40,090 nucleotides of DNA, taken from NCBI GenBank assembly GCA_017889745.1, contig JAGGAG010000003.1, positions 1 to 40,090 on the forward strand, written 5' to 3'. This DNA comes from Gemmatimonadota bacterium (GTDB lineage Bacteria > Gemmatimonadota > Gemmatimonadetes > Gemmatimonadales > GWC2-71-9). The notes below the pieces were generated by a model, which worked only from the letters and a program-made list of their open reading frames with translations, was not told where the DNA came from and did not search any database. This document shows, in pieces, positions 15,080 to 23,157 of this stretch (within the stretch, counting starts at the first letter, position 1; each line of letters begins with the position of its first letter). The position numbers were made by a program, and so were the translations under genes.

Positions 15080-15328
15080 TCACGACAGTTGGATCTGCCC
15101 TCCGGCGAAGAGGAACTGCTCCATGCTCTTGAGAAGCATTTCCTTGGCCTTGGGATCCCGCACGTTGAGGCCGTAGTGATTGATCATCTGCTGCTGGGCC
15201 TTGATCCACTCCGCCCAGCAGGTGGCACAGATTTCCTGATAAAGCCGCCGTCCCAGTTCATTCTGGAAGGGCTGGAAGCTCATCTGGTCGCGGGTCTGGC
15301 CGCACCGGGTGCAGTTGATGTGAGGCAT
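15080..15328 (-). CDS. yggX: Fe(2+)-trafficking / oxidative damage protection protein (YggX family)
   Basis: 82 residues, near the family's usual ~90. Sequence features are NCTRCGQTRDQM, GRRLYQEICATCWAEWIKAQQQMINHYGLNVRDPKAKEMLLKSMEQFLF, all typical of YggX, a small cytosolic protein linked to iron handling and protection of Fe-S clusters from oxidants. E. coli YggX has a single conserved Cys; this protein has two CxxC-like pairs (C6/C9 and C33/C36), so it may bind a metal. The ATG at 15328 gives the canonical N-terminus; longer in-frame readings are basic, non-homologous sequence. It sits 59 nt downstream of the small membrane protein and just before the separate pheA-aroF promoter, so it is a unit of its own or shares with 15690. 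Confidence 0.9.
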   Translation of the reverse strand: MPHINCTRCGQTRDQMSFQPFQNELGRRLYQEICATCWAEWIKAQQQMINHYGLNVRDPKAKEMLLKSMEQFLFAGGQIQLS

Positions 15329-15387
15329 GACGAAAAAGTAGCGTGCTCGTGCACTGGTGGCGAGGCGCCGCCGCTCCCATCGCATGA

Positions 15388-15690
15388 TCATGGGTAGAGC
15401 CTCCCTCGCGCTGACTCGGTACGCCCGAGCGCCCGCACGCCCGCGGCCGTACCCATCCCCGTGCCGACGCCGAAGACGATCGCGGTGCCAAGGGACACGA
15501 GCGGAAGGGCCGAAAGCGGCCACGCCAGCAGGAACGCCGCCGCGCCGGCCACCAGCGGGGCAAAGGGCGACCGCATCGCGTCCACGAAACGGAGCCGCCG
15601 CTGCACGAAGTTGCGTGCAAAGAAATAGCTGCCGATCGCCGATGCGGCGAAGATGAGCAGGGATGTGAGCGCCATGAGTTTGCCTACCAT
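15388..15690 (-). CDS. Small two-helix membrane protein, unknown function
   Basis: 100 residues with two or three hydrophobic segments: ~4-24 (KLMALTSLLIFAASAIGSYF), ~45-68 (PLVAGAAAFLLAWPLSALPLVSL) and the Gly-rich VGTGMGTAAGVRAL run. There is a basic loop between (RNFVQRRLRFVDAMR). No family recognised. RBS GAGG lies 8 nt before ATG 15690, which supports that start over the in-frame Met at 15675. It is divergent from the unknown gene at 15827, and yggX follows in the same direction. Confidence 0.65.
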   Translation of the reverse strand: MVGKLMALTSLLIFAASAIGSYFFARNFVQRRLRFVDAMRSPFAPLVAGAAAFLLAWPLSALPLVSLGTAIVFGVGTGMGTAAGVRALGRTESARGRLYP

Positions 15691-15826
15691 TGAGAAACCT
15701 CAGTTGAGCCTGAATCGTACCGAACGCGTTTCAGTACGGAACAACCGTCCGGCGAGTTTCATGCGTATCGCTTTGGCGGCAACCCGGCCAGTATTCCGCA
15801 CCAGCCACGTCCGGAGACGCACGGCA

Positions 15827-16246
15827 ATGAGCAGCAAGCATCCGGTGGTCAGCATCCCCGACGTGGGCAGTATGGACCACGCGTGGGATGTCCTCGGTCC
15901 CTGGGAGGTCGATTTCGAGCTCCTGGAGCAGAATGACCGCGTACCCGGCGAACTGGCCTTCAACTCGTGGGACGAGGCGGAGTTGCGCCTGGACGAGGCC
16001 CGGGCGTCGGTGATGGGCGTGCCGGCGGTGGTGCGCCTCGAGCGCGACAGCGAGATCGAGCGAACGGATGCGGGCGGGGGGGCGCTGGAGTGGATGATGG
16101 GCGCGTCGGGCGCCCCGTGGTCCTTGCGCTGCGTCATGTGGCCCGGTGACCTCTACCTTCGCGTCGAGCACGCGGAGCATGACGAGGAACTCTTCCGGTT
16201 GCGGGCGCGCCGCACCCGCGAGTACTACGCCGCCAAGTATCCCTGA
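15827..16246 (+). CDS. Acidic protein of unknown function
   Basis: 139 residues from ATG 15827, with GGAGA 10 nt upstream. I do not recognise it. It is rich in Glu/Asp and Trp (WDVLGPWEVDFELLEQ, NSWDEAELRLDEARASVMGVPAVVRLERDSEIE, LEWMMGASGAPWSLRCVMWPGDLYLRVEHAEHDEELFRLRARRTREYYAAKYP). The alternating hydrophobic and charged pattern fits a soluble mixed alpha/beta fold. There is no signal peptide or membrane segment. In-frame upstream Mets (15758, 15653) would add a basic extension that crosses the divergent gene's promoter region, so the later start is preferred. It converges on fabH with a 7-nt gap, and the fabH transcript may overlap. Confidence 0.6.
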   Translation: MSSKHPVVSIPDVGSMDHAWDVLGPWEVDFELLEQNDRVPGELAFNSWDEAELRLDEARASVMGVPAVVRLERDSEIERTDAGGGALEWMMGASGAPWSLRCVMWPGDLYLRVEHAEHDEELFRLRARRTREYYAAKYP

Positions 16247-16253
16247 GGTTCCG

Positions 16254-17249
16254 CTACCAGCGGAGCGCCACGCTTCCCCACATGAAGCCGGATCCGAACG
16301 CGGTGCCGACAACGAGGTCGCCGGCCTTGAGCCGGCCCGCGCGCGCGCACTCGTCGAGCGCGATCGGGATCGTCGCCGCGGTCGTGTTGCCGTAGGACAT
16401 GATGTTGTTGTAGACCTGGTCGTCACGCAGGCCGAGGGTCTTCTGGACCATCTCGGAGATGCGCAGGTTGGCCTGGTGCGGCACCAGGAGCGTGACGCCC
16501 TCCAGTGACTCCCCCACGCCGGTGAGCACGGCGCGCACCGACTCGGGCATGCGCACCACCGCGTGGCGGAACACCTCCTTGCCGTCCATGTGGAGCCAGT
16601 GGCGTCCCTGGGCCATCAGTACCGGGCTGATCCTCGGGTGATACATCGAGCCGGGGGCGTCGACCCAGAGCTTGTCGGCGAAAGCGCCGTCCGAGTGCAG
16701 GTCGAACCCCAGGATACCGCGGTCCTCGCCAGCGGACGGCCCGAGCACGACGGCGCCGGCCCCATCGGCGAAGATCACCGCCGTGGCACGGCCGGCCGTC
16801 GAGGCGTCCAGGCCGGTCGACTGCACCTCCTGGCCCACCACCAGCACATGCCGGAACAGGCCCCCCCTGATGTAGGCATCCGCTGTCGCGAGCGCATAGA
16901 TGAACCCGCTGCATTGGGCGCGCACGTCGAGGGCGGGAATCGGCCCCAGGCCGAGCCGGTGCTGCAGCAGCACGCCATTACCGGGAGCGAAGTGGTCCGG
17001 CGTCGACGTCGCCAGGACGATGGCATCGATGTCTCCATCGGCGAGGCCTGAGGCCGCGATGGCGCGCCGGCTGGCGCGCTCCGCCAGGTCAACGCCGGTC
17101 TCGCCCTCGCGCACCCAGTGCCGCTGGCGGATACCGGTGCGTTGCGTTATCCACTCGTCGGTGGTGTCCATGACGGCGGCCAGCTCGTCATTGGTGACGA
17201 TGCGATCGGGGACGGCCATGCCGGTGCCGAGGATGACGCTTCGTGTCAT
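16254..17249 (-). CDS. fabH: Beta-ketoacyl-ACP synthase III
   Basis: 331 residues. A thiolase-fold condensing enzyme that starts fatty-acid synthesis by joining an acyl-CoA to malonyl-ACP in the cytosol. The catalytic triad is visible: C113 (AQCSGFIYAL), H258 (VPHQANLRI) and N288 (YGNTTAATIP). The N-terminal GTGMAVPDRIVTNDEL and DTTDEWITQRTGIRQRHW, and the C-terminal VGTAFGSGFMWGSVALRW, are family hallmarks. No other fab genes flank it, which is less usual as fabH often heads a plsX-fabH-fabD cluster. A TTGCCA-N17-CAACAT promoter can be placed at 17317-17289, giving a ~33-nt leader without a clear SD. Primary-substrate preference (acetyl- or branched acyl-CoA) cannot be told. Confidence 0.95.
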   Translation of the reverse strand: MTRSVILGTGMAVPDRIVTNDELAAVMDTTDEWITQRTGIRQRHWVREGETGVDLAERASRRAIAASGLADGDIDAIVLATSTPDHFAPGNGVLLQHRLGLGPIPALDVRAQCSGFIYALATADAYIRGGLFRHVLVVGQEVQSTGLDASTAGRATAVIFADGAGAVVLGPSAGEDRGILGFDLHSDGAFADKLWVDAPGSMYHPRISPVLMAQGRHWLHMDGKEVFRHAVVRMPESVRAVLTGVGESLEGVTLLVPHQANLRISEMVQKTLGLRDDQVYNNIMSYGNTTAATIPIALDECARAGRLKAGDLVVGTAFGSGFMWGSVALRW

Positions 17250-17358
17250 GGGTTGCTGGAAGAGGGTGGCAGGAACTGCACGGGAAAGATGTTGCCCATC
17301 GGTGCACTGATTGGCAAGAGCGGGAGGCGAAGTGACGAATCACCGGGAGAGACAGGGC

Positions 17359-17580
17359 ATGCACGAGGAAGAACGGGACGACGAGGAGCAGGCCGACACG
17401 GAGCAGGAGCTGTCCTGTCCCTATTGCGGCGAGACCGTGGCGATCACCGTCGATCCAGCCGGCGGGGCGGAGCAGGAATACGTCGAGGACTGCCCGGTGT
17501 GCTGCCAGCCGTGGCAGGTGCACGTGGAGGTCGACGCCGACGGGCGGGTCCACGTATGGGCCGACGCCGCCGACGAATGA
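17359..17580 (+). CDS. CPXCG-motif cysteine-rich protein
   Basis: 73 residues. An acidic N-terminus (HEEERDDEEQADTEQE) precedes a small zinc-ribbon-like domain with CPYCG and CPVCC pairs separated by ~24 residues, then WQVHVEVDADGRVHVWAD. This matches the CPXCG family of small conserved bacterial proteins whose function is unknown; zinc binding is likely. GGGAGA lies about 8 nt before ATG 17359. An earlier in-frame start at 17311 is less likely as it adds a tail absent from the family. It is divergent from fabH and converges on the ABC permease, with a hairpin between. Confidence 0.82.
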   Translation: MHEEERDDEEQADTEQELSCPYCGETVAITVDPAGGAEQEYVEDCPVCCQPWQVHVEVDADGRVHVWADAADE

Positions 17581-17599
17581 CCGGGTGAGGTACCCGGTC
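17579..17599. terminator. Short hairpin between convergent genes
   Basis: GACCGGGT, loop GAGGT, ACCCGGTC is a perfect 8-bp stem that begins at the CPXCG stop codon. It has no T-run, so it would be a weak or factor-assisted terminator. It closely resembles the hairpin at 34661-34682 (GACCGGGTG, loop GAGT, CACCCGGTC). Confidence 0.45.
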
Positions 17600-17613
17600 C
17601 CTGGCCGGGGTCA

Positions 17614-18825
17614 CTACTCGTAGCGCAGGGCCGTGATCGGGTCGAGCGACGCCGCCTTCCGCGCGGGCCAGATCCCGAAGAAGAGCCCGACTCCGGCGCT
17701 GAAGGCGAACGCCACGGCAATGGATGCGGGCGAGATCAGCGTGTTCCAGTGCATGAGCTTCGAGAGGGCGATGGCGGCACTGACGCCCAGGATGATGCCG
17801 ATGGTGCCGCCGCTGATGCACAGCACGAGCGCCTCGATGAGGAACTGGAGCAGGATGTTGAGCTTGGTGGCGCCGAGCGCCTTGCGCACGCCGATCTCCC
17901 GGGTGCGCTCGGTGACCGACACGAGCATGATGTTCATGATGCCGATGCCGCCCACGATGAGGCTCACGGCCGCGATCGAAGCCAGCAGGGCGGTGAACAC
18001 CTGCGTCGCGGCCTGCTGTGTCGCCAGGAACTCGCGCTGGTTCCGCACCATGAAGTCATTTTCCGCGCCGGGACGGATCTTGTGCTCCCGACGCAGCACC
18101 CGTTCCATGTCCACCATGCCCTGCTCCAGCGGCACGTTCTTGTCCACCTCGACGGTGATCGTCCGCAGCCGGTCGCTGCCGAAGACCCGGAAGCGCGCCG
18201 TCTGCAGCGGGATGAGGACCTGCTCGTCGGGGTTCTGGAAACCCTGCGAGCCCTTTTCGCTGAGCACGCCGATGATCTCGAACGGGATGCCGCGCACCAG
18301 CAGCGTCTGGCCGATCATCGCGGCGGGATTGGCCCCCAGCATCTCCGGGACCTGGGAGCCGAGCACGGCGTAGCGCTCCCGGCTCTCGTCGTCTCCCTGC
18401 GTGAACATCCGGCCGTACGGCACCGCGTAGTTGCGCACGGCGGCGTAATTGGCGGTCGAGCCCACCACGTTGACGTTGATGTTCTGGTTGCCGTACTTCA
18501 CCTGAAGCGACCGGGAGATCTCCGGCACCACGTTGGTGATCAGCTTCGCGTCGCGCTTGAGCGCTTCGGCGTCGTCCACCGTCAGGCTCACCCGCTGGTC
18601 GCTCGCCACGCCCCGCACGTTCATCTGCCCGGCGTACACGTTGAGCAGGTTCGCGCCGAGCGAATTGATGCGCTCCTCCACCGCCTTCTGCGCGCCGCTG
18701 CCCAGCGCCACCATGGTGATGACCGCGCCGACGCCGATCACGATGCCGAGCATCGTGAGCGCCGCCCGGAGCTTGTTGGCCCGGATGGACTGGAACGCGA
18801 CCGCAACCGTTTCGCCGAGCTGCAT
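17614..18825 (-). CDS. MacB/FtsX-type ABC transporter permease
   Basis: 403 residues. An N-terminal membrane helix (~20-45, RAALTMLGIVIGVGAVITMVAL) precedes a large MacB periplasmic core domain (~50-280) and three C-terminal helices (~285-400), the FtsX fold: LLASIAAVSLIVGGIGIMNIMLVSVTERTREIGVRKALGA and the closing FGIWPARKAASLDPITALRYE. The ATPase, fused to this domain in E. coli MacB, is encoded separately two genes upstream. Such mechanotransmitter permeases do not carry substrate through the membrane but drive an adaptor-TolC channel. It is the last gene of the operon, 2 nt after the adaptor gene. The substrate is unknown (antibiotic, peptide, siderophore or lipid). Confidence 0.93.
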   Translation of the reverse strand: MQLGETVAVAFQSIRANKLRAALTMLGIVIGVGAVITMVALGSGAQKAVEERINSLGANLLNVYAGQMNVRGVASDQRVSLTVDDAEALKRDAKLITNVVPEISRSLQVKYGNQNINVNVVGSTANYAAVRNYAVPYGRMFTQGDDESRERYAVLGSQVPEMLGANPAAMIGQTLLVRGIPFEIIGVLSEKGSQGFQNPDEQVLIPLQTARFRVFGSDRLRTITVEVDKNVPLEQGMVDMERVLRREHKIRPGAENDFMVRNQREFLATQQAATQVFTALLASIAAVSLIVGGIGIMNIMLVSVTERTREIGVRKALGATKLNILLQFLIEALVLCISGGTIGIILGVSAAIALSKLMHWNTLISPASIAVAFAFSAGVGLFFGIWPARKAASLDPITALRYE

Positions 18826-18827
18826 GG

Positions 18828-20369
18828 CTACCGTCCTGCCGGCGCCGACGGCCGCGCGGTGGTGCCACTCGCCGACGGCGTGGTGGATTGCCGCATGCCC
18901 GGCATGCCGCCGCCCGTCATGGTCTGGATCCGGTTCTTGAACTCCTGCTGCGAGTTGATGAGGCTCGCGCTCGGCAGCACGAGCACCGAGTCACCGGCCG
19001 TGAGCCCCGAGATCACTTCGCTGTAGTCGAGATCGGTGAGCCCCGTGCGCACGTTCGCCGCCTTAGGGCCTTCCGACGTGGCCAGGAACACCACGTAGTT
19101 GCCGCCGAACTGGTAGTCGCTGCCCTGCGGCCGGGGGCGCCCACCGCCGGCCCCGCCGCCGTTGAGCGCCCGCATCTTCTGGAGCAGCGCGCGCTCCTCC
19201 GGCGTGGGCTGCTCGCCGTTCCTGAACTTGGCGAAGATGGCGCGCATCTGCGCCTCGGTGACGCCCTCCGGGAGCTTCACCACCCGGCCATCGGGCGTGG
19301 TCATCGTATTGCCCGCCGTCTTGCCGGCTGCCGCCGCGGGCGGCGCACCGCTCCCGGCACCCATCGAGACCTGGCGTGACGCCGCCGTGTCGCCCTGCGG
19401 CGGCGCCGGCTGGGCCCCGGCCAGCTGCGCGTTCACCTGCTCCATGGTGAGGCCCAGCACGCCGGCCGCCGATGCGACGTCCTTCTGGGTGCGCAGGGCG
19501 GAGTTCGGCACCGCGAGCACGCTGTCGCGCCGGCCCACATGGATCTCCACCTCGGAGTTCATGCCGGGGCGCAGCAGCCCCTCGCGGTTGTCGATGCGCA
19601 CGAGGACCGGGAACATGGTCACGTTCTGCTGCACCTCGGCCAGCGGCTCGATCTTGAGCACTTCGCCCTGGAACGGCCGGTTCGGATAGGCATCCACCGT
19701 CACCGTCGTAGCCTGCCCCGCCTTGACCTTGCCGATGTCCGTCTCGTCCACCAGCGTGCGCACCTGCACGAGGTTGAGGTCGGCCATCTTCATCAATACG
19801 GTGCCGCCGCCGGCGTTGAACGTGGCCGAGGCCACCACCTGCCCGCGCTCAACGCCCTTCTGGATGATGACGCCGGTGATCGGCGCCCGCACGTCGGTGT
19901 CCTCCAGCGCGATCTGGTTGTTCTCCACGTCAATCCGCGCCCGCACCACGGCGGCGCTGGCACTGGCGTAGTTGAGCTGGGCCGTCTCGTACTCCTGCTG
20001 CGTGATCGTCTGCGCATCGCGCAGCGTCTTCGACCGGTCCAGCTGGGTCCGGGCGTTGTCCAGCTGAGCCTGCGCCAGCGTGAGCTGGGCCTTGGACTGG
20101 TCGACCGCATTCTTCGCCTGGCGAGGATCGATGCGAATGATGAGCGTACCCCGCTTCACCAGCTGGCCCGTCTCGGCCAGGATCTGCAGCACCTCACCCG
20201 AGGCGCGGGTCTTCACCTCGACCGTCGTGTCCGGCTGGATCGCGCCCGAGGCCTGCGCCGAGACGACGATGTCGCGCTTCTCCACCGCCAGCGCCTGGTA
20301 AACCGGCTTCGGCACCGGCTTGGAACAGGCGGCTGCCAGGAGCACGACGGACAGGAAACGGATACGCAT
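18828..20369 (-). CDS. Periplasmic adaptor (MacA/HlyD family lipoprotein)
   Basis: 513 residues, longer than MacA (~370). A lipobox (LLAAACSKP, Cys ~15) makes it an inner-membrane-anchored lipoprotein. A biotinyl-lipoyl half-motif and helical hairpin follow (~60-170, QAKNAVDQSKAQLTLAQAQLDNARTQLDRSKTL, ITQQEYETAQLNYASASAAVVRARIDVE), then the second lipoyl half (APITGVIIQKGVERGQVV) and a beta-barrel domain (MADLNLVQVRTLVDETDIGKVKAGQ). Residues ~310-430 are a low-complexity insertion rich in Ala, Gly and Pro, containing EGVTEAQMRAIFAKFRNGEQPTPEERALLQKMRA. The remainder returns to the membrane-proximal domain (LTDLDYSEVISGLTAGDSVLV). It should link the permease to TolC. Its start overlaps the ATPase stop by one base (TGATG). 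Confidence 0.93.
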   Translation of the reverse strand: MRIRFLSVVLLAAACSKPVPKPVYQALAVEKRDIVVSAQASGAIQPDTTVEVKTRASGEVLQILAETGQLVKRGTLIIRIDPRQAKNAVDQSKAQLTLAQAQLDNARTQLDRSKTLRDAQTITQQEYETAQLNYASASAAVVRARIDVENNQIALEDTDVRAPITGVIIQKGVERGQVVASATFNAGGGTVLMKMADLNLVQVRTLVDETDIGKVKAGQATTVTVDAYPNRPFQGEVLKIEPLAEVQQNVTMFPVLVRIDNREGLLRPGMNSEVEIHVGRRDSVLAVPNSALRTQKDVASAAGVLGLTMEQVNAQLAGAQPAPPQGDTAASRQVSMGAGSGAPPAAAAGKTAGNTMTTPDGRVVKLPEGVTEAQMRAIFAKFRNGEQPTPEERALLQKMRALNGGGAGGGRPRPQGSDYQFGGNYVVFLATSEGPKAANVRTGLTDLDYSEVISGLTAGDSVLVLPSASLINSQQEFKNRIQTMTGGGMPGMRQSTTPSASGTTARPSAPAGR

Positions 20370-21124
20370 CAGGTGGTCCTCTCGGTCAGAAAGTCACGCT
20401 CGACGCGCCCATCCTTCAGGTGGACCTGGCGCTTCGCGTGCACGGCGATGTCACGTTCGTGTGTCACCAGGACGACGGTCTGGCCCCCTGCGTGGAGCTC
20501 GTGGAACAGGGCCATGATCTCCTCGCTCGTCGTCGAGTCGAGGTTGCCGGTCGGCTCGTCGGCCAGCAGGATGCTCGGCTGGTTCACGAGAGCTCGCGCG
20601 ATGGCAACGCGCTGGCGCTGGCCGCCGGACAGCTCGTTCGGGCGGTGGTGCATGCGGTCGCCGAGCTGCACGCGGCGCAGCGCCTCGGACGCGAGTTCCT
20701 TGCGCTGCTTCGAGGGCTTGCCGGCATACACGAGCGGCAGCTCCACGTTGTGCAGCGCAGTAGCGCGCGGCAGCAGGTTGAACGTCTGGAACACGAAGCC
20801 GATCTCGCGGTTCCGGATGCGCGCCAGCTCGTCGTCGCCCAGCTCCGAGACCCGGAACCCGTTGAGCCAGTACTCGCCCGCCGACGGCGTGTCGAGGCAG
20901 CCGATCATGTTCATCAGCGTCGACTTGCCCGAGCCCGAGGGACCCATGATGGCCACATACTCGTTGCGGCGGATGTCGAGGTTCACCCCCCGGAGCGCGC
21001 GCACCGTCTCGGTGCCCATTTCGTACTCGCGCTCGAGGTTCCGAATGACGATCACGGCATCGGCCGGGGTATCCGCCGGCAACTGCGCCATCCGCTCGGC
21101 GGTGTCGAGCAGGTGCTTGCTCAT
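20369..21124 (-). CDS. ABC transporter ATP-binding protein (MacB/LolD type)
   Basis: 251 residues. Walker A GPSGSGKST (61-69), Q-loop FVFQTFNLLP, signature LSGGQRQRVAIARAL (165-179), Walker B ILLADEPTG (185-193) and H-loop VTHE. The sequence MNMIGCLDTPSAGEYWLNGFRVSEL is characteristic of the MacB/LolD/FtsE subgroup that powers FtsX-fold permeases. It is cytosolic and partners the permease at 17614. The start overlaps the TolC stop by four bases. Order in the operon is TolC, ATPase, adaptor, permease, so the ATPase and permease are split by the adaptor. Confidence 0.95.
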   Translation of the reverse strand: MSKHLLDTAERMAQLPADTPADAVIVIRNLEREYEMGTETVRALRGVNLDIRRNEYVAIMGPSGSGKSTLMNMIGCLDTPSAGEYWLNGFRVSELGDDELARIRNREIGFVFQTFNLLPRATALHNVELPLVYAGKPSKQRKELASEALRRVQLGDRMHHRPNELSGGQRQRVAIARALVNQPSILLADEPTGNLDSTTSEEIMALFHELHAGGQTVVLVTHERDIAVHAKRQVHLKDGRVERDFLTERTT

Positions 21125-22449
21125 AGCGGCCTCCCCACGATGGCTTCGATCTGGGCCAGCGCCTGCAGGTACCCGAACCGGGCGTTCACGACCTCCAGCT
21201 CGGCCTGGGTGAGACTCTCCTGCGACACGAGGAGGTCGACGATCGTCGCGACGCCCAGGCGATACCGCTCGGCCACCACCCGCAGGTCCTCCCGCGAAGC
21301 CTGCAGGCTCTGCTGCGAGATCTCGATCTGCAGCCGCGCCGCCTCCAGCTGTGCAAACTGGCCCAACATCAGCGACTGGACCTGGTGCTCGGCGTCGGCG
21401 GCGTTCGCCTCGGCCACCTGCAGGTTGCTGAGCTGCAGGTCGACGTTCCGCTCCCGCGTGAACCGGTTGAAGATCGCCCAGTTGAGGCTCAGGCTGGCCT
21501 GCCGCTGGTTCTGGAGGCCGAAGTTATTGGCGTTGTTCCCGTTGTAGGTCCAGCTGCCGCCCAGGGCCAGCTGCGGCCAGTAGGTGGACTTGGACGCCTT
21601 GTACTGCGCCCGGGCCTGTTCCAGGCTTGCGGCGCTGCTCTGCACCGAGGGCGACCGGCGCATTGCCTCGTCGAGGAGTACCGTCGTGTCGATGACGGCC
21701 ACCGGGTGATAGAAGGCCGAATCGTCCGCCGCGCGCACCCGTCCGTTGTACCCGATGAGGCGCGCGAGTGCCGCCTCGGCCGCGATCAGGTCTGCCTGCG
21801 CCTGTGACAGCGCCACGCGGGTATTGCCCACCGTGACCACGGACCGGAGTGAATCCGAGCGCGTCGCGGTGCCGGCATGCAAGCGTACCACCGCCGCCCT
21901 GAGCTGCTCGTCGGCGCGTTTGACGCTCTGCTCCCGCACCGACACGATCTCGCGCCCCGCCAGGGCCGTGAAGAACTGGATCGTCGTGTTGAAGCGTTGC
22001 TGGTAGCTGGCGTTCGCGAAGCTGGCCTCCGCCGCCGTGACGCCGGCCTTCGCGGCCTTGCTGTCGTTGCCGCGGCGGAACCCGGTGAACACATCCCAGC
22101 TCGTGCTGAGACCGAGGTTCACGGTCTGGGTCTCCGTGTTCGCCCCGATGAACTGGCCGGTGTTGGGGTCGACGCGCCCCGTACCCTCGGCATAGAAATA
22201 GCCGGCGCTCGAGTTCGCGTTCAGGTTCGGGAGCCAGTTGCCGACCGTCACCTTCTTCTGCGCTTCGGCATTCCGGATCGCCGCCTGGGCCTGCACCACC
22301 GAGGGCTGCACCCGGTTGGCGAGCGCGATCGCCTCCTCCAGGGTCACCTCGGGGACGGTGCCGGGCGTCACCAGCGTCGCATTGGGCTGCTGCGCATGCA
22401 GCAGCCCGGGCACCAGCGCCAGCAGCAGCCCGAGCCTGTTATGGGCCAT
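21121..22449 (-). CDS. TolC-family outer-membrane efflux protein
   Basis: 442 residues from ATG 22449. A signal peptide (LGLLLALVPGLLHAQQ) comes first. Two repeats of the OEP fold are visible: VTLEEAIALANRVQPSVVQAQAAIRNAEAQKKVTVGNWLPNL and later LLDEAMRRSPSVQSSAASLEQARAQYKASKSTYWPQLALGGSW, each followed by a long helical segment. The product would trimerise to a channel from periplasm to outside. RBS AGGA is placed 7 nt before ATG 22449; a GTG at 22455 two codons upstream is the alternative. The start overlaps the Spy-like stop by 11 bases (or 17), giving coupled translation within the exporter operon. Confidence 0.92.
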   Translation of the reverse strand: MAHNRLGLLLALVPGLLHAQQPNATLVTPGTVPEVTLEEAIALANRVQPSVVQAQAAIRNAEAQKKVTVGNWLPNLNANSSAGYFYAEGTGRVDPNTGQFIGANTETQTVNLGLSTSWDVFTGFRRGNDSKAAKAGVTAAEASFANASYQQRFNTTIQFFTALAGREIVSVREQSVKRADEQLRAAVVRLHAGTATRSDSLRSVVTVGNTRVALSQAQADLIAAEAALARLIGYNGRVRAADDSAFYHPVAVIDTTVLLDEAMRRSPSVQSSAASLEQARAQYKASKSTYWPQLALGGSWTYNGNNANNFGLQNQRQASLSLNWAIFNRFTRERNVDLQLSNLQVAEANAADAEHQVQSLMLGQFAQLEAARLQIEISQQSLQASREDLRVVAERYRLGVATIVDLLVSQESLTQAELEVVNARFGYLQALAQIEAIVGRPL

Positions 22450-22825
22450 TCGCACGTCCTGCCTTCCGTTCCCGCTCGTGCTTCTGCCGCATCTCGTCGT
22501 ATTCCTTCTGCTGCCGTGGGTCGAGGAAGCGCGCGATCTCCGAGCGCATCGCGGTCCGCACCGTGTCGAGCCGGGGCCGGATCTCGCTCATGAGCGAGTC
22601 CATCGCCGGGGTGTAGCGGTCGAGGACCGCCTTTACACTGTCCTGCTGCACGGGCGTCAGGGCGAGGTTGCGCGTGAGGTGATCGAGGTACCACGCCGAG
22701 CGCCCTTTTCCGGGCGGCGACGCGGGGGGGTGCGTGGCGTACGCCATCAGCGCCGCCCCCGCCGCGGCGCCGAGCACGAACGTGGCGAGCAGCAGGGCGG
22801 CCGCGCGCCGGGTCGATGAGATCAT
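22439..22825 (-). CDS. Spy/CpxP-like exported stress protein
   Basis: 128 residues. A signal anchor or signal peptide (~5-27, RRAAALLLATFVLGAAAGAALM) is followed by a Pro-rich linker and a helical domain: YLDHLTRNLALTPVQQDSVKAVLDRYTPAMDSLMSEIRPRLDTVRTAMRSEIARFLDPRQQKEYDEMRQKHE. The LTPVQQ motif and paired helices match the LTxxQ/heavy-metal-sensor (Spy, CpxP, CnrX) family, which acts as a periplasmic chaperone or anti-sigma partner. Its place between an anti-sigma-like gene and the efflux genes suggests it senses the inducing stress. ATG 22825 overlaps the upstream stop (ATGA); longer readings are not homologous. Confidence 0.82.
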   Translation of the reverse strand: MISSTRRAAALLLATFVLGAAAGAALMAYATHPPASPPGKGRSAWYLDHLTRNLALTPVQQDSVKAVLDRYTPAMDSLMSEIRPRLDTVRTAMRSEIARFLDPRQQKEYDEMRQKHERERKAGRANGP

Positions 22826-23157
22826 CGGGCCTCCAGCAGGCCGGCAAGCAGGATCTCCTGCGCCGGAACCGAATCGGACACGAGCAACTCGGCCACCGTG
22901 GCGGTGCCTGCGGCACCAGCCTTCGCTTCCTGGTACCACAAGGCCGCGACACCCAGCAGCACGATCGCGGCGGCCGCCGCGATATTCGGGCGCAACCAGC
23001 CGGCGAGCACGTCGAACGTGCGCTCCTGGCGAGTGAGCGCCACCGACGCGCGCACGCGCGCCAGGAAGCCTGCCTGGTCGGCGCCGGTCAGCGTCTCCCG
23101 CAGCAGGGCACCCAGCGCGGGGTCGCGCTCAGGGTCGAATGGGTTGATTCCGCTCAT
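22822..23157 (-). CDS. One-TM protein, probable anti-sigma partner
   Basis: 111 residues. A cytosolic N-terminal half (NPFDPERDPALGALLRETLTGADQAGFLARVRASVALTRQERTFDVLAGW) lacks the HxxxCxxC zinc motif. It is followed by a membrane helix (~59-76, IAAAAAIVLLGVAALWY) and a short periplasmic tail (KAGAAGTATVAELLVSDSVPAQEILLAGLLEAR). I do not recognise a named family. The four-base overlap with the ECF sigma upstream and the Spy-like gene downstream (ATGA on both sides) makes an anti-sigma factor the most likely role, but that is inferred from position, size and topology. Confidence 0.68.
   Translation of the reverse strand: MSGINPFDPERDPALGALLRETLTGADQAGFLARVRASVALTRQERTFDVLAGWLRPNIAAAAAIVLLGVAALWYQEAKAGAAGTATVAELLVSDSVPAQEILLAGLLEAR

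Noticed and set aside
13367..15397. A 676-codon open frame on the plus strand antisense to pheA-aroF.
   Set aside because: It is His/Arg/Leu-rich shadow sequence; the opposite strand has clear enzyme motifs and the attenuator.
19539..21212. A 557-codon open frame antisense to the adaptor and ATPase genes.
   Set aside because: No domain pattern, and the complementary strand encodes well-known ABC and adaptor motifs.
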